Shown piece after piece: positions 47,111 through 56,376 of a DNA stretch of 64,000 nt; positions within the stretch are counted from its first letter, which is position 1; each line of letters opens with the position of its first letter. The position numbers and the translations under genes are program-made. The DNA lies in assembly GCF_963676275.1 (NCBI RefSeq), contig NZ_OY781091.1:3884775-3948774 (forward strand), written 5' to 3'. Origin of the DNA: an uncultured Cohaesibacter sp. (GTDB lineage Bacteria > Pseudomonadota > Alphaproteobacteria > Rhizobiales > Cohaesibacteraceae). The notes below the pieces were generated by a model. That model had not been told where the DNA came from, did not search any database, and saw only the letters and a program-made list of their open reading frames with translations.

Positions 47111-47632
47111 CTACTCCTCAATATCCGTTTCGCCGAAGCGAGCAGTCGGAAGACCGGCAGCGCGGCGCGCCAAGCGCTCCAACGAGAACAGAACCACCAG
47201 AACACCGCCAACAACCAGCGGCATGTAATCGATCGCGCGGGGCAGACCCAGCGTCGGGATCTTGATGTGCCAGCCGGCATTCATCAATTCACCGCCATAC
47301 CAGATCATCCCGGCTCCGAATGCGATCACCACGATGTCGGAGAGGGTGTAGAAGAGGGTCTTTACTGTATCGGGGACAAAGATGAGAAGAACATCGAAGC
47401 TGAGATGGTTACCCTCCCGGATACCGACAGCGGCACCGAGAAAGATAAACCATGCCATCAGCACGATGGACACTGGTTCACTCCATACGATGGAGTCATT
47501 GAGGACATATCGCACGAACACCTGAGCGGCTGTAAAGGCAGTCATCATGACCAGACCCAGACTCGCCAACCATAGCGCCGCAGTGGACAGGCTGCCCATC
47601 AGTCCGGCTATTGTTTTCAATTGGTTTTGCAC
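47111..47632 (-). CDS. dctQ: TRAP transporter small permease
   Basis: 173 residues from the GTG at 47632, which has GGAG seven bases upstream; an upstream ATG reading passes through a hairpin and is unlikely. Four membrane helices are visible, with FVRYVLNDSIVWSEPVSIVLMAWFIFLGAA as the family block. It starts 56 bases from the dctP stop, across the 47651-47675 hairpin. Confidence 0.9.
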   Translation of the reverse strand: MQNQLKTIAGLMGSLSTAALWLASLGLVMMTAFTAAQVFVRYVLNDSIVWSEPVSIVLMAWFIFLGAAVGIREGNHLSFDVLLIFVPDTVKTLFYTLSDIVVIAFGAGMIWYGGELMNAGWHIKIPTLGLPRAIDYMPLVVGGVLVVLFSLERLARRAAGLPTARFGETDIEE

Positions 47633-47650
47633 TGTATTCTCCGCAAAACA

Positions 47651-47675
47651 GCCCATGGCGACAAGCGCCATGGGC
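47651..47675 (-). terminator. hairpin between dctP and dctQ
   Basis: GCCCATGGCG (47651-47660) pairs exactly with CGCCATGGGC (47666-47675) around ACAAG. No T tract follows; it probably protects the dctP message end and makes more binding protein than permease. Confidence 0.7.
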
Positions 47676-47687
47676 CGCTATCAAGAG

Positions 47688-48662
47688 TTAGTCGGTTGCG
47701 CGAATGCGTTTTACAAGGTCTTTGAGTTTGTCAGAGGTGACGTGTTTTTCGTAAACAGCATCCATGGCAGCCATGAACGGTGCTTTATCGATTTCGGTAA
47801 CGATATTCACGCCAGCTGCACGGACTTTTTCTTCGGATACTTTTTCACGAGCTTCCCAGAGTTCACGCATTTTAGGCGTGGAATCTTTGGCAGCCTGTTT
47901 CACCAGAGCCTGATCTTCAGCGCTCAGCTTGTCCCATGAGATCTTGGACATCACCAGAACTTCCGGCACGATCAGATGCTGATCGAGGGTATAGTTCGGA
48001 GCAACTTCGAAATGCCCTGAAGATTCGAAGGAAGGCCAGTTATTTTCAGCCCCGTCGATAACGCCGGTCTGGATGGAAGAATAGACTTCACCATATGGCA
48101 GTGGCGTAGCGTTGGCACCAAGAGCGGACATCATGTCAACGAAGATGTCGGACTGCATGACGCGGATCTTCATGCCTTTCAGGTCGTCGATGCTCGTGAT
48201 CGGCTTGACGCTGTTATAGAAGCTGCGAGCGCCACCGTCATAATAGGTCAGACCAACAAAGCCTTCCGGCTCGAAGCCCTTCAGGATGTCTTCGCCGATC
48301 GGGCCATCAACAACGCGATGCATGTGATCGACGCTCTTGAAGATGTAAGGCAGGGAAACCACTTTGGTTTCTTCAACGATGTTGTTGAACGGACCGGTAG
48401 AAACACGGTTCAGGTCAATCACACCAAATTTCGTCTGCTCAATAGAATCCTTTTCCTCCCCAAGCTGAGCAGAATGGAAAACTTCAACACAGATCCGGCC
48501 ATCAGTGCGCTCCTTGAGCAGTTCGCCCATATATTTCACAGCCTCAACAGTCGGATATCCATCAGGATGGGTATCGGAAGACTTGAGGGTGATTTCGCAA
48601 GCTGAAGCCGTTGCGATCATCGCAGCGCTGGTAACCAGTGCAGTGGTCAAAGTCTTAAGCAT
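47688..48662 (-). CDS. dctP: TRAP transporter substrate-binding protein
   Basis: 324 residues with a signal peptide ([21 protein letters not shown]). The mature protein has the DctP family pattern, including the Arg that binds the carboxylate in [40 protein letters not shown]. It is linked to uronate genes on both sides, so a galacturonate/glucuronate-type ligand is inferred. GGAGG precedes the ATG; uxaC ends 29 bases upstream. Confidence 0.93.
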   Translation of the reverse strand: MLKTLTTALVTSAAMIATASACEITLKSSDTHPDGYPTVEAVKYMGELLKERTDGRICVEVFHSAQLGEEKDSIEQTKFGVIDLNRVSTGPFNNIVEETKVVSLPYIFKSVDHMHRVVDGPIGEDILKGFEPEGFVGLTYYDGGARSFYNSVKPITSIDDLKGMKIRVMQSDIFVDMMSALGANATPLPYGEVYSSIQTGVIDGAENNWPSFESSGHFEVAPNYTLDQHLIVPEVLVMSKISWDKLSAEDQALVKQAAKDSTPKMRELWEAREKVSEEKVRAAGVNIVTEIDKAPFMAAMDAVYEKHVTSDKLKDLVKRIRATD

Positions 48663-48691
48663 AAGTTTGTTCCTCCATGAAGTGAGTCTTG

Positions 48692-50092
48692 TCAGAGCCG
48701 ATAAGCCTGCTTGACAAGCCGATAGGTGAGGTCAGCAGCGACCTCAATAGCCTCGTCCTCACCGAGCCGCCCAGTTGCAACCAGTGTGGCGAGGAATGCA
48801 CAATCCACCCGACGGGCCACATCGTGGCGGGCCGGGATAGAGCAAAATGCTCGTGTGTCATCATTGAAACCGACGGTGTTGTAGAAACCGGCAGTCTCTG
48901 TTGTCATCTCCCTAAACCGGCGCATCCCTTCAGGACTGTCATGGAACCACCATGCAGGCCCGAGGCGAAGAGCCGGATAAACGCCGGCGAGCGGCGCCAG
49001 TTCACGTGCATAGCTTGTCTCGTCCAGCGTGAAGAGAATGATCCTCAACTCTCTCTCCATGCCAACCGCATCCAGCAGCGGCTTGAGCGCATGCACATAG
49101 TCGGTCCGGGTCGGGATATCGAATCCCTTGTCCAGCCCGAAGGTTTCAAAGACAGGATTGGAGTGGTTGCGGTTACTGCCTGGATGTATCTGCAACACCA
49201 ACCCGTCTTCCAGGCTCATGCGAGCCATTTCGGTCAACATGTGACCACGGAAAGCGTCAGCTTCTTCGGCTGTACACTCTCCTTTCAAAGCTTTCTGGAA
49301 AAGCGCCGCAGCTTCCTCCTGCGGCAGATTTTCCGTGCGCGCGGTCAGATGACCGTGGTCCGAAGACGTTGCTCCGAATTCCTTGAAATAGGCGCGACGA
49401 ATGCGGTGAGCTTCAAGATAGCCCTCCCAGCTTGTCGAATCCACTCCGGCGATTTCGCCGAATTTTTCGATATTCTCTATAAATCCCTTATATTGCGGAT
49501 CCACGACAGGGTCCGGACGATAGGCCGTGACCACATGTCCCTTCCAGCCGCTATCCCGGATCATGCGGTGCCATTTCAGGTCATCAAGCGGGGATTCCGT
49601 CGTTGCCAGCGCTTCGATATTGAACCGCTCGAACAGGGCTCGCGGCAGAAATTCCGGCTTCTCAAGACATTCCGCAATATGATCATAGGCGCGATCGGCA
49701 TTGTCCTCATTGAGCCACTCGGTCCAGCCGAACACATCCTCGAAGGCATGTCCCAGCCACATGCGCGAAGGCGTTGCGCGCAGCAGATAGGCATGCTTGG
49801 CAAAAATGCGCCAGATCTTGCGCCCGTCACTTTCCGTCCAGCCGCCATCGATGCGCGGCACACCGACATCTTCCAGCTTCACGCCCTGCGAGCAGAGCAT
49901 GCGGAAAACATAATGGTCCGGGGTGATGAAGAGCTGCGCCGGATTGGGAAAGCGCTCATTCTTTGCGAACCAGCTCGGATCCGTATGCCCGTGCGGGCTG
50001 ACGATAGGCATGGCGCGAACACCCTCATATAGAGAGCGCGCAATCGACCGGGCTTTATCTTCGATGGGAAAGAGTCTGTCTGGATCCAACAT
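48692..50092 (-). CDS. uxaC: uronate isomerase
   Basis: 466 residues. The metal site [13 protein letters not shown] (two His) near residue 31, [14 protein letters not shown] and the late [24 protein letters not shown] are UxaC blocks. It isomerises galacturonate to tagaturonate and glucuronate to fructuronate. GGGAGG precedes the ATG. It heads the uxaC-dctP-dctQ-dctM-kdgF unit, and its promoter region has two GntR-type sites. Confidence 0.95.
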   Translation of the reverse strand: MLDPDRLFPIEDKARSIARSLYEGVRAMPIVSPHGHTDPSWFAKNERFPNPAQLFITPDHYVFRMLCSQGVKLEDVGVPRIDGGWTESDGRKIWRIFAKHAYLLRATPSRMWLGHAFEDVFGWTEWLNEDNADRAYDHIAECLEKPEFLPRALFERFNIEALATTESPLDDLKWHRMIRDSGWKGHVVTAYRPDPVVDPQYKGFIENIEKFGEIAGVDSTSWEGYLEAHRIRRAYFKEFGATSSDHGHLTARTENLPQEEAAALFQKALKGECTAEEADAFRGHMLTEMARMSLEDGLVLQIHPGSNRNHSNPVFETFGLDKGFDIPTRTDYVHALKPLLDAVGMERELRIILFTLDETSYARELAPLAGVYPALRLGPAWWFHDSPEGMRRFREMTTETAGFYNTVGFNDDTRAFCSIPARHDVARRVDCAFLATLVATGRLGEDEAIEVAADLTYRLVKQAYRL

Positions 50093-50135
50093 TTCAAGCC
50101 TCCCTGCTGTCGGCTTCAGGGGAAATCTCTATTCT

Positions 50136-50156
50136 CTGGTAAACTAATATACCAGT
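50136..50156. promoter_or_regulatory. GntR-type operator, first copy
   Basis: CTGGTAAACTAATATACCAG (50136-50155) is a near-perfect palindrome; its right half AACTAATATACCAGT (50142-50156) matches the second copy at 13 of 15 bases. Confidence 0.65.
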
Positions 50157-50170
50157 TCTTCTTGCTTGTA

Positions 50171-50185
50171 AACTGATATGCCAGT
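50171..50185. promoter_or_regulatory. GntR-type operator, second copy
   Basis: AACTGATATGCCAGT, 29 bases after the first copy and 24 bases before the GntR ATG. Its exact reverse complement occurs at 50959-50973. Confidence 0.65.
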
Positions 50186-50209
50186 AATATCCGACGCACG
50201 GAGCGAAAA

Positions 50210-50911
50210 ATGTCTAGAAGCACAATTGATACAGTCCTGTCCCCCCTGAACCGTTTATCGGTGGCCGACTCGGTCTTTGATGAACTGCATCGACAGATTT
50301 TGACACTGGAACTGGAACCAGGGGCCAGAATTTCAGAAGCCGATGTTGCAAAGGCACTTGGCGTCTCACGACAGCCGGTGCGCGATGCCTTCTATCGCCT
50401 GTCCAAACTGGGTTTTCTGTCCATGCGGCCACAGGTCGCCACAACAGTTTCCCTGATCTCGAAGAAATCCGTTGAACAGGCCCGCTTCATCCGATGCGCG
50501 CTGGAAACGAAAACGGTGATCACAGCATGCGAAAAGCTGACCCCGTCAGATCTTGAGGCCTTGCACGATCTTATTGAACAACAAAGGAAAACGGTCGTTG
50601 CCCGCGATGCCGAACTGTTCCATGCGCTTGATGACCAGTTTCACAAGGAGATCTGCGACCGCTGCGGAGTGGACTTCGCCTGGCAGCTGATCAAGGACAA
50701 CAAGGCCCATATGGACCGCGTGCGTTTCCTGTCGCTGACCTTTGCCATCGATACCGCATTTGCCGCCCACAAACGCATTCTTGAGGCGATCGAAACCAAC
50801 GATCCTGCGCAGGCGTCATCCGAGATCAACAAGCATCTTCGGGAAATCCTGCATATCATGCCGCGAATCCGCGAAGAGCATCCGGGCTATTTCTCAATCG
50901 ACGAGGAATGA
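50210..50911 (+). CDS. GntR-family (FadR subfamily) regulator of the uronate genes
   Basis: 233 residues. Residues about 14-75 form the GntR winged helix (VADSVFDELHRQILTLELEPGARISEADVAKALGVSRQPVRDAFYRLSKLGFL); residues about 85-225 are an FCD effector domain. GGAG precedes the ATG. Divergent from uxaC and surrounded by matched operator-like sites, it is most likely a uronate-responsive repressor of the UxuR/ExuR kind; the regulation is inferred. Confidence 0.9.
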   Translation: MSRSTIDTVLSPLNRLSVADSVFDELHRQILTLELEPGARISEADVAKALGVSRQPVRDAFYRLSKLGFLSMRPQVATTVSLISKKSVEQARFIRCALETKTVITACEKLTPSDLEALHDLIEQQRKTVVARDAELFHALDDQFHKEICDRCGVDFAWQLIKDNKAHMDRVRFLSLTFAIDTAFAAHKRILEAIETNDPAQASSEINKHLREILHIMPRIREEHPGYFSIDEE

Positions 50912-50958
50912 GGCCAAATCACCGCGCAACGGACAACAGGAGCGGCATTATACCACAC

Positions 50959-50973
50959 ACTGGCATATCAGTT
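50959..50973. promoter_or_regulatory. GntR-type operator, third copy, inverted, beyond the regulator gene
   Basis: ACTGGCATATCAGTT is the exact reverse complement of the copy at 50171-50185. It lies between the convergent ends of the GntR gene and pxpC, where no promoter is expected. Confidence 0.6.
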
Positions 50974-51045
50974 GACGCGCCATAGAGTCGCACCCCGCTG
51001 GCATAACAGAATGCTACAACCCCAAACTGCGACAACAAGTCATCC

Positions 51046-52074
51046 TTATTCCACAAATAGTCCACCGATAATGGATGTGTTCATCAGCAAATAGTCGAAC
51101 AACTCCGCCTCATCTGCCAACAGAACCAGAGACTCAACCTGCCCAACAATCTGCGTCTCGAGCGCTATCGCCGCAGCTTCCGCCTCTTGCACGGACACCG
51201 ACCGGAACCGCAACACATCACCGGGAGACATCCTCCCCAGCCGCGCCAGATCGGCGCTGGCCACCGTCCCGATCTTGGGATATCCGCCCGTTGTCTGATG
51301 ATCGGCCAGCAGGATGATCGGCAGGCCGTTGCCGGGCACCTGTATGGATCCGGTCACGATACCGTCCGAATTGATATCGGCACCCTTGGAATGGGCAAGC
51401 GGATCGCCTTCCAGCCGCACCCCCATACGGTTGGCCTGCGCCGACACCCGATAGCTCTGGGCAAAGAAGAGCGCCAACCCTTCTTGGCTGAAATAGTCAT
51501 CCTGCGGACCGGGAACGACTCGTATGGGCGCCGCCTGATCATAAAGGAGCGGCTGCGGACTAAGCGCAATCGGCTTGTTGCTCGCCTCATCCAGTTTCAG
51601 CGGCAGAAGATCTCCGCGCTGCAACACGCGCCCCTCAAAGCCTCCGAATTTTCCGGACAGATAGGTCGACTGACTGCCATAGATTTCCGGCAAATCAAAC
51701 CCGCCCTCAACGGAGAGATAACAGACCGCACTGTCAGCAACACGCCCGACACGAAAAGTCTGCCCCCGCTTCAACACCACGGAACGATAGGAAGGCACCC
51801 GATCGACCAGACCGCCGGAAATTTCCAGCTCTGTGCCGGTGCCCGTCAGCGCAACGCGCACACTCTCGGCCACCACACGAAAAGTTGGCCCAAGAACACG
51901 GATCTCAAGCGCACCCTGCCCCTGATCATTATGCACGAGCGCATTGGCCAGCCGCAGATTGCCAGCGTCCAATGCCCCCGATGTCGGCATGCCCTGCGCC
52001 TGATGACCAAAGCGGCCAAAATCCTGCACATTCGTCATCAGGCCGGGCTCGATCACTTCCAAAGCGGGCGTCAT
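51046..52074 (-). CDS. pxpC: 5-oxoprolinase subunit C
   Basis: 342 residues from the ATG at 52074 (a GTG at 52077 overlaps the pxpB stop and may be used). Family blocks: LEVIEPGLMTNVQDFGRFGHQAQGMPTSGALD and ILLADHQTTGGYPKIGTVASADLARLGRMSPGD. It is the biotin-dependent-carboxyltransferase-like subunit that, with PxpA and PxpB, opens 5-oxoproline to glutamate using ATP. Confidence 0.93.
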   Translation of the reverse strand: MTPALEVIEPGLMTNVQDFGRFGHQAQGMPTSGALDAGNLRLANALVHNDQGQGALEIRVLGPTFRVVAESVRVALTGTGTELEISGGLVDRVPSYRSVVLKRGQTFRVGRVADSAVCYLSVEGGFDLPEIYGSQSTYLSGKFGGFEGRVLQRGDLLPLKLDEASNKPIALSPQPLLYDQAAPIRVVPGPQDDYFSQEGLALFFAQSYRVSAQANRMGVRLEGDPLAHSKGADINSDGIVTGSIQVPGNGLPIILLADHQTTGGYPKIGTVASADLARLGRMSPGDVLRFRSVSVQEAEAAAIALETQIVGQVESLVLLADEAELFDYLLMNTSIIGGLFVE

Positions 52075-52796
52075 CACAGCTGTTCTCCTTCAACTTCGTA
52101 AACGCCCTTTTCGATCTGCCTGACGACATCCTCATAATCGGCAAGCGATACGGCACGAAAGCGCACACGGTCTCCCGGCGACAGCAAAACAGGATCGCTC
52201 TTGGCCAGATCGAACAGCGGAACCGGACAGCGCCCGACCACATGCCAGCCGGACGGATTGACCGCCGGATACATCACCGTCAAACCGGTTGCCACCAACA
52301 CCGATCCTTGCGGGATATTCTGCACCGGCGAACTGCGGCGCGGAATATTCATCGCCTCGGGCAGATCGCCCATATAGGGCATGCCGGGAGCAAAGCCGAG
52401 CATATAGACAAAATGCTCGACCCCGGTCATGACATCCTTGACATCCTCCGCCGACAGGCTGGCGAATTCCGCAACATGATCGATGTCGAAGGCAAAATCG
52501 GCCTCAAAGCAAATCGGCAAATGCCATCGTGTGGCTCCGGCCTTCTCATCGCCGTCAAGCCCTTCAAGCAAAGGCTCAAGCCGGGCAATCAGCTCGGCCT
52601 GTCTGATCTGGATGGGATCATAATGCACCAGCAACGAGCGATAGGTCGGCACGGTCTCGATGACACCGGCAATATCGGCATCATCGACCGCAGCCCGCAG
52701 CGCCATGATCTGGCGGCTCAATGCGCGATCAATGTCAAAACCGAACTGCACCGTCAGACCCCTGTCCCCGCTTGGCAGAAACTGGACAGCCATCAT
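52074..52796 (-). CDS. pxpB: 5-oxoprolinase subunit B
   Basis: 240 residues. The family signature HFVYMLGFAPGMPYMGDLPE, then PRRSSPVQNIPQGSVLVATGLTVMYPAVNPSGWHVVGRCP, is complete. Its ATG overlaps the pxpA stop by four bases; its stop abuts pxpC, so all three are coupled. It acts with PxpC in the amidohydrolase step. Confidence 0.94.
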   Translation of the reverse strand: MMAVQFLPSGDRGLTVQFGFDIDRALSRQIMALRAAVDDADIAGVIETVPTYRSLLVHYDPIQIRQAELIARLEPLLEGLDGDEKAGATRWHLPICFEADFAFDIDHVAEFASLSAEDVKDVMTGVEHFVYMLGFAPGMPYMGDLPEAMNIPRRSSPVQNIPQGSVLVATGLTVMYPAVNPSGWHVVGRCPVPLFDLAKSDPVLLSPGDRVRFRAVSLADYEDVVRQIEKGVYEVEGEQL

Positions 52797-53572
52797 GCAC
52801 CCCTCATGGTCATTTCCATCGGCTTGATCTCGACACCCGCCGCCGTCAGCGCATCGCGCACCTTCTGTGCCATGGCGACCGCCTTGGGGCTGTCACCATG
52901 CACGCAAATGGTGTCGATGGAAACGGGAATGCGCTTGCCGCTGATGCTCTCAATCTGCCCCGACGTGACGAAATCCACCATCCGTCGCGCAGCTTCATCG
53001 GCATCTTCGATCATCGCCCCCGGTTTCTTGCGCGAAACCAGCATGCCATCATCTTCATAAGCCCGGTCGGCAAAGATCTCACGCGCGACGCAAAGCCCCA
53101 GTTTCTCGGCGGCCTTTTCCATCTCGCTGCCCGGAAGCGCAACATAGATCAGGCTGGGATCAACGGCCTTGACCGCGCGCGCGGTGGCCATTGCAAGGTC
53201 ATAATCGACGCAAGCCAGATTGTTGAGCGCGCCATGGGTCTTGAAATGGCCAAGCCGCATATCCAGCGCCGTTGCCATGCCCGCAAGGGCACCAAGCTGA
53301 TAGATCATCTGCTTTTCGATATCGTCCGGACGTTCGCCCAGAATCGGACGACGACCAAAGCCCCACAGGTCATTGAACCCCGGATGGGCTCCGACCCCGA
53401 CCCCGTTTTCCTTGGCCAGCCGAAGGGTTTCATGCATGACCAGCGCATCGCCACCATGAAATCCGCATGCCACATTGGCGGAGCTGACGATGGAGAGCAT
53501 CGACGCATCATCACCGATGTCATATGCCCCGAAACTTTCTCCCATATCGGAATTCAAATCGACTATAGCCAT
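52793..53572 (-). CDS. pxpA: 5-oxoprolinase subunit A (LamB/YcsF family)
   Basis: 259 residues from the ATG at 53572 (GAGG nine bases upstream; a GTG three codons earlier is too close). LamB/YcsF marks are VDLNSDMGESFG, SANVACGFHGGD and VGAHPGFNDLWGFGRR, then LGHFKTHGALNN. It is the first gene of pxpABC and follows a palindrome. Confidence 0.95.
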   Translation of the reverse strand: MAIVDLNSDMGESFGAYDIGDDASMLSIVSSANVACGFHGGDALVMHETLRLAKENGVGVGAHPGFNDLWGFGRRPILGERPDDIEKQMIYQLGALAGMATALDMRLGHFKTHGALNNLACVDYDLAMATARAVKAVDPSLIYVALPGSEMEKAAEKLGLCVAREIFADRAYEDDGMLVSRKKPGAMIEDADEAARRMVDFVTSGQIESISGKRIPVSIDTICVHGDSPKAVAMAQKVRDALTAAGVEIKPMEMTMRGA

Positions 53573-53591
53573 GGATGCCACCTCAAATTGA

Positions 53592-53614
53592 TTGGTCTGT
53601 TATATATAGACCAA
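53592..53614. promoter_or_regulatory. inverted repeat upstream of pxpA
   Basis: TTGGTCT (53592-53598) and AGACCAA (53608-53614) around a nine-base TA-rich spacer, 20 bases before the ATG. GntR/FadR proteins use such TGGTC-N-GACCA sites, so the GntR gene at 50.2 kb is one candidate regulator. Confidence 0.55.
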
Positions 53615-53645
53615 AGTAGCCTCAATGACGGCATCCGTCGATGCA

Positions 53646-54263
53646 TTATTTATGGATATGACCTGCGTGAGAGTGATGCATGGCATTTTCCGCTTCGACA
53701 TTCACAGACACATCCAATTGGCTGCCATCAAACAGCAGATGCATATGCATAACGTCTCCTTTGTGAAAATCCTGATCAAGCCGGTTGAGCCGAAGCGCCA
53801 GCGATTTTGGCGCCAATGTCATCTGCTGCCCTGCCGCTATCGGCATTTGTGCGAGAGGCACATAAACATCCTTGCCATCCTGCATGGTGAAGCCGACCAG
53901 CTCCACCGAACGGGCATGGTCAAATGCGCCACCCTCAAAGATGACCTGCCGGTCCGATCCATTCTCGAGCGAGACGAAAACCAACCCGTCATCCCCCTTG
54001 TGACTGGCCCGCATCCAGGCATGAATGGACCTGATGCCATTCATCTCGCTGACATGGCCGGAAGCATCATGCTCTTCATGATCTTCATGATCATGCTCTT
54101 CATGATTATGATCATGATCATGATCTTCATCCTCATGATCTTCATGATCTTGGTCATGGTCATGGCCTGTGCCTTGGGCAACAGCAACGCGCACATCGCC
54201 CGTTGCCAGCAGCACCGGAACGGAAATGGCAAAAAGCAGGGCGAGAAGCATCGTCTTCAACAT
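53646..54263 (-). CDS. His/Asp-rich periplasmic metal-binding protein (PCu(A)C-like)
   Basis: 205 residues from the ATG at 54263 (GGAGAG upstream). A signal peptide of about 30 residues is followed by a run of about 40 residues that is almost all His, Asp and Glu, then a PCu(A)C/DUF461-like domain (IRSIHAWMRASHKGDDGLVFVSLENG...VELVGFTMQDG...MPIAAGQQMTLAPKSLALRLNRL) and an MHHSHAGHIHK tail. This looks like a metal (Cu or Zn) chaperone or scavenger. It is 87 bases downstream of the ABC permease, in the same direction. Confidence 0.85.
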   Translation of the reverse strand: MLKTMLLALLFAISVPVLLATGDVRVAVAQGTGHDHDQDHEDHEDEDHDHDHNHEEHDHEDHEEHDASGHVSEMNGIRSIHAWMRASHKGDDGLVFVSLENGSDRQVIFEGGAFDHARSVELVGFTMQDGKDVYVPLAQMPIAAGQQMTLAPKSLALRLNRLDQDFHKGDVMHMHLLFDGSQLDVSVNVEAENAMHHSHAGHIHK

Positions 54264-54350
54264 TGAACTCTCCAATATTCTCAAAACACAGAATGATAGA
54301 TATGGCTCATCATCAAAACAAAAGTCTGCCGATCTGCATCGCAGCGCCAC

Positions 54351-55685
54351 TCATCCTCTCAGATCGGCTATCACCGGTCGGCGCAAGGCCAGAAAAGCGG
54401 GGATCATGGCAAGGCAGACCGTGAGACTGACAAATGCCGCCACCAGATGGAATTCAGGCCAGCCAAGCGTGCTTTCAACCAGAATATTGGTGCGCGCCGT
54501 GACAATGCCGGAAATGATCTGCACCGTTGCAAAGCCAAGCAGAATGCCGAGCAGCGATCCTGCGCAAATCAGCACAGCGGCAAAGGTCCAGACAATCGAG
54601 AAAAGAAAGCGCCGCGGCGCTCCCACGGCCCGCAGCAGCGCCAGCCGACGCGAGAAGAGCTTGGTCAGAATGACGAGACCCGTCAGAACCCCCGCCGTCA
54701 CCAGCACCTGCGTCACCACAGCCATGATCGACATGATCTCGCGCACATCCCCCAGCACATTATGCAACTGCGAGAGAACCGCACCGGGGAAATAGGCCAT
54801 GCTTTCCCTGTTGGTGAACTGGTTTTTCAGCGCATAATTGGCCCAAAGCTGCTTTGCATGCACCAGAATGGCGGGCGTTCCGGGGAACGTCGCGGCATCG
54901 AAAGGTGGCCCGAGCCAGTTCGGTTCATCAACCCCGTGCCCGTTGCCCAACCCATGCACCAGCCAGACCGCTTCGACCGGCACCAGAATCGCCTGATCCC
55001 AAGGGCTGCCGGTCTTTTTCATCCGCCCAGTTGCCACAAACGCCGTCCCCGCATGGGCATCCGCGTCCGCCGCCTCGCCATGGCCATGGGCCGGTGTGAA
55101 GCGCTCTCCCAGCGCAAGCGGCACATCGACCCCCAAGACGGCCTCATAATCCTGCGCAAACAGGCCCCCTTCGGCCAGATCACCACTCAAATGCCGGATG
55201 AAGCGGGCCGTCGTACCGATCACCGGAGCACCCTTGAAACTGTCTCCAAAGGCAATGGGTGCGGCAAACTCCACCTGTTCATGGCTGGCAATGCGGTTAT
55301 AGAGCTTGCCATCCAGCAAAGGCATGTCCGCCGCCTGCAAATAGACCGTGGCCAGAACATTGGTCAACTCGCTCCCCGGTGCAGCAACCACCAGATCGAA
55401 TTTCTCCGCCGCTCGTGCCGTGCCCTTTCTCAGGCCGCGCTCCTGCGCAATCAGACCAACCCCGAGCGCCACGGACACCGCAATCAGCAGGATGAAAACC
55501 AGATTGGCCCCGCGAAACTGCCACAACATCGCCTTGACCAGCGCAAAGGGGCGCATGCCGCGCAGCACCAGCAAGCCTGCGATCAGGCAGGGCAGAAGAG
55601 CGATAACAAGAACAAGCCCGTCCTGCAGATCGGGCGAAAGCAGATCCCACCATGGCGCGACAAGGTCATAATAGAGATCAGACAT
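54351..55685 (-). CDS. FtsX/MacB-type ABC transporter permease
   Basis: 444 residues from the ATG at 55685; the longer frame is spurious. An N-terminal membrane segment region (about 20-90), a large periplasmic domain (about 95-300) that includes an internal His/Asp patch (AHGHGEAADADAHAG), and three C-terminal membrane segments ending LRRPVIADLRG, as in FtsX permeases. The start overlaps the ATPase stop by eight bases. It may move a metal complex or lipoprotein-bound metal rather than a lipid; this is inference from neighbours. Confidence 0.85.
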   Translation of the reverse strand: MSDLYYDLVAPWWDLLSPDLQDGLVLVIALLPCLIAGLLVLRGMRPFALVKAMLWQFRGANLVFILLIAVSVALGVGLIAQERGLRKGTARAAEKFDLVVAAPGSELTNVLATVYLQAADMPLLDGKLYNRIASHEQVEFAAPIAFGDSFKGAPVIGTTARFIRHLSGDLAEGGLFAQDYEAVLGVDVPLALGERFTPAHGHGEAADADAHAGTAFVATGRMKKTGSPWDQAILVPVEAVWLVHGLGNGHGVDEPNWLGPPFDAATFPGTPAILVHAKQLWANYALKNQFTNRESMAYFPGAVLSQLHNVLGDVREIMSIMAVVTQVLVTAGVLTGLVILTKLFSRRLALLRAVGAPRRFLFSIVWTFAAVLICAGSLLGILLGFATVQIISGIVTARTNILVESTLGWPEFHLVAAFVSLTVCLAMIPAFLALRRPVIADLRG

Positions 55686-56370
55686 TATTATATGTCTCCC
55701 CGACCATGCGACCATCCTCGATATCGATGATCCGGTCCATGCGCTCATGCAGATGGGCATCATGGCTGACAGCGATCAGCGTTCTCTTTTCCTGACGCAC
55801 CAGCCTGACAAGATCATCGATCAGCAGATCGGCCACCTTGCGATCCAGACTGGCCGTCGGCTCGTCCGCAAGGATCACCGCAGGCCCATGCGCCAAGGCC
55901 CGCGCAATGGCCACCCGCTGCCGCTCACCGCCAGAAAAGCTGGCTATGGTTCTGCGCCTTGTCTCGGCGATATTGAGCCTCTGCAAAATCGCATTTGCCC
56001 TTCTCCGCAGGCCCTCATGCAGGGAAACATGCATATAGCCGGTCGCAATCGCGGCATTGGAGAGCGCGTCCAGCTCTTCAAACAACAGGAAATCCTGAAA
56101 GACCATGCCTATGGAATGGCGACGAAACCGGGCGCGGGCTTCTTCCCCCATGGCAGAAAGCTCTTGCTCGCCCCAGCGAACATGCCCCTGTGCGATATTG
56201 GCAAGACCGGCCAGCGCGTAAAGCAGCGTGGACTTGCCCGCACCGGATGGCCCCCTGACGCCGACCGTCTCGCCGGGCCGGATGACCAGCCTGTCAAGGC
56301 TCAACAGAGCACGATTCCGCTCGCCGCAAACCAACAGATCCTCAACAGATAATTCCACAGACTGCTGCAT
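55678..56370 (-). CDS. ABC transporter ATP-binding protein (LolD/MacB type)
   Basis: 230 residues: Walker [10 protein letters not shown], signature [16 protein letters not shown], Walker [13 protein letters not shown] and the switch His in VSHDAH. It is of the class that pairs with FtsX-type permeases, matching the next gene. It follows the Tat-type protein gene by six bases. Confidence 0.92.
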   Translation of the reverse strand: MQQSVELSVEDLLVCGERNRALLSLDRLVIRPGETVGVRGPSGAGKSTLLYALAGLANIAQGHVRWGEQELSAMGEEARARFRRHSIGMVFQDFLLFEELDALSNAAIATGYMHVSLHEGLRRRANAILQRLNIAETRRRTIASFSGGERQRVAIARALAHGPAVILADEPTASLDRKVADLLIDDLVRLVRQEKRTLIAVSHDAHLHERMDRIIDIEDGRMVGETYNNV

Positions 56371-56376
56371 TTGACC

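Noticed and set aside
45811-47265. 484-codon plus-strand frame
   Set aside because: Antisense to dctM; very His/Asn/Gln-rich as expected from reading a membrane protein backwards.
53625-54266. plus-strand frame with a Met/Ile-rich run
   Set aside because: Mirror of the His/Asp repeat on the minus strand; not a membrane protein.
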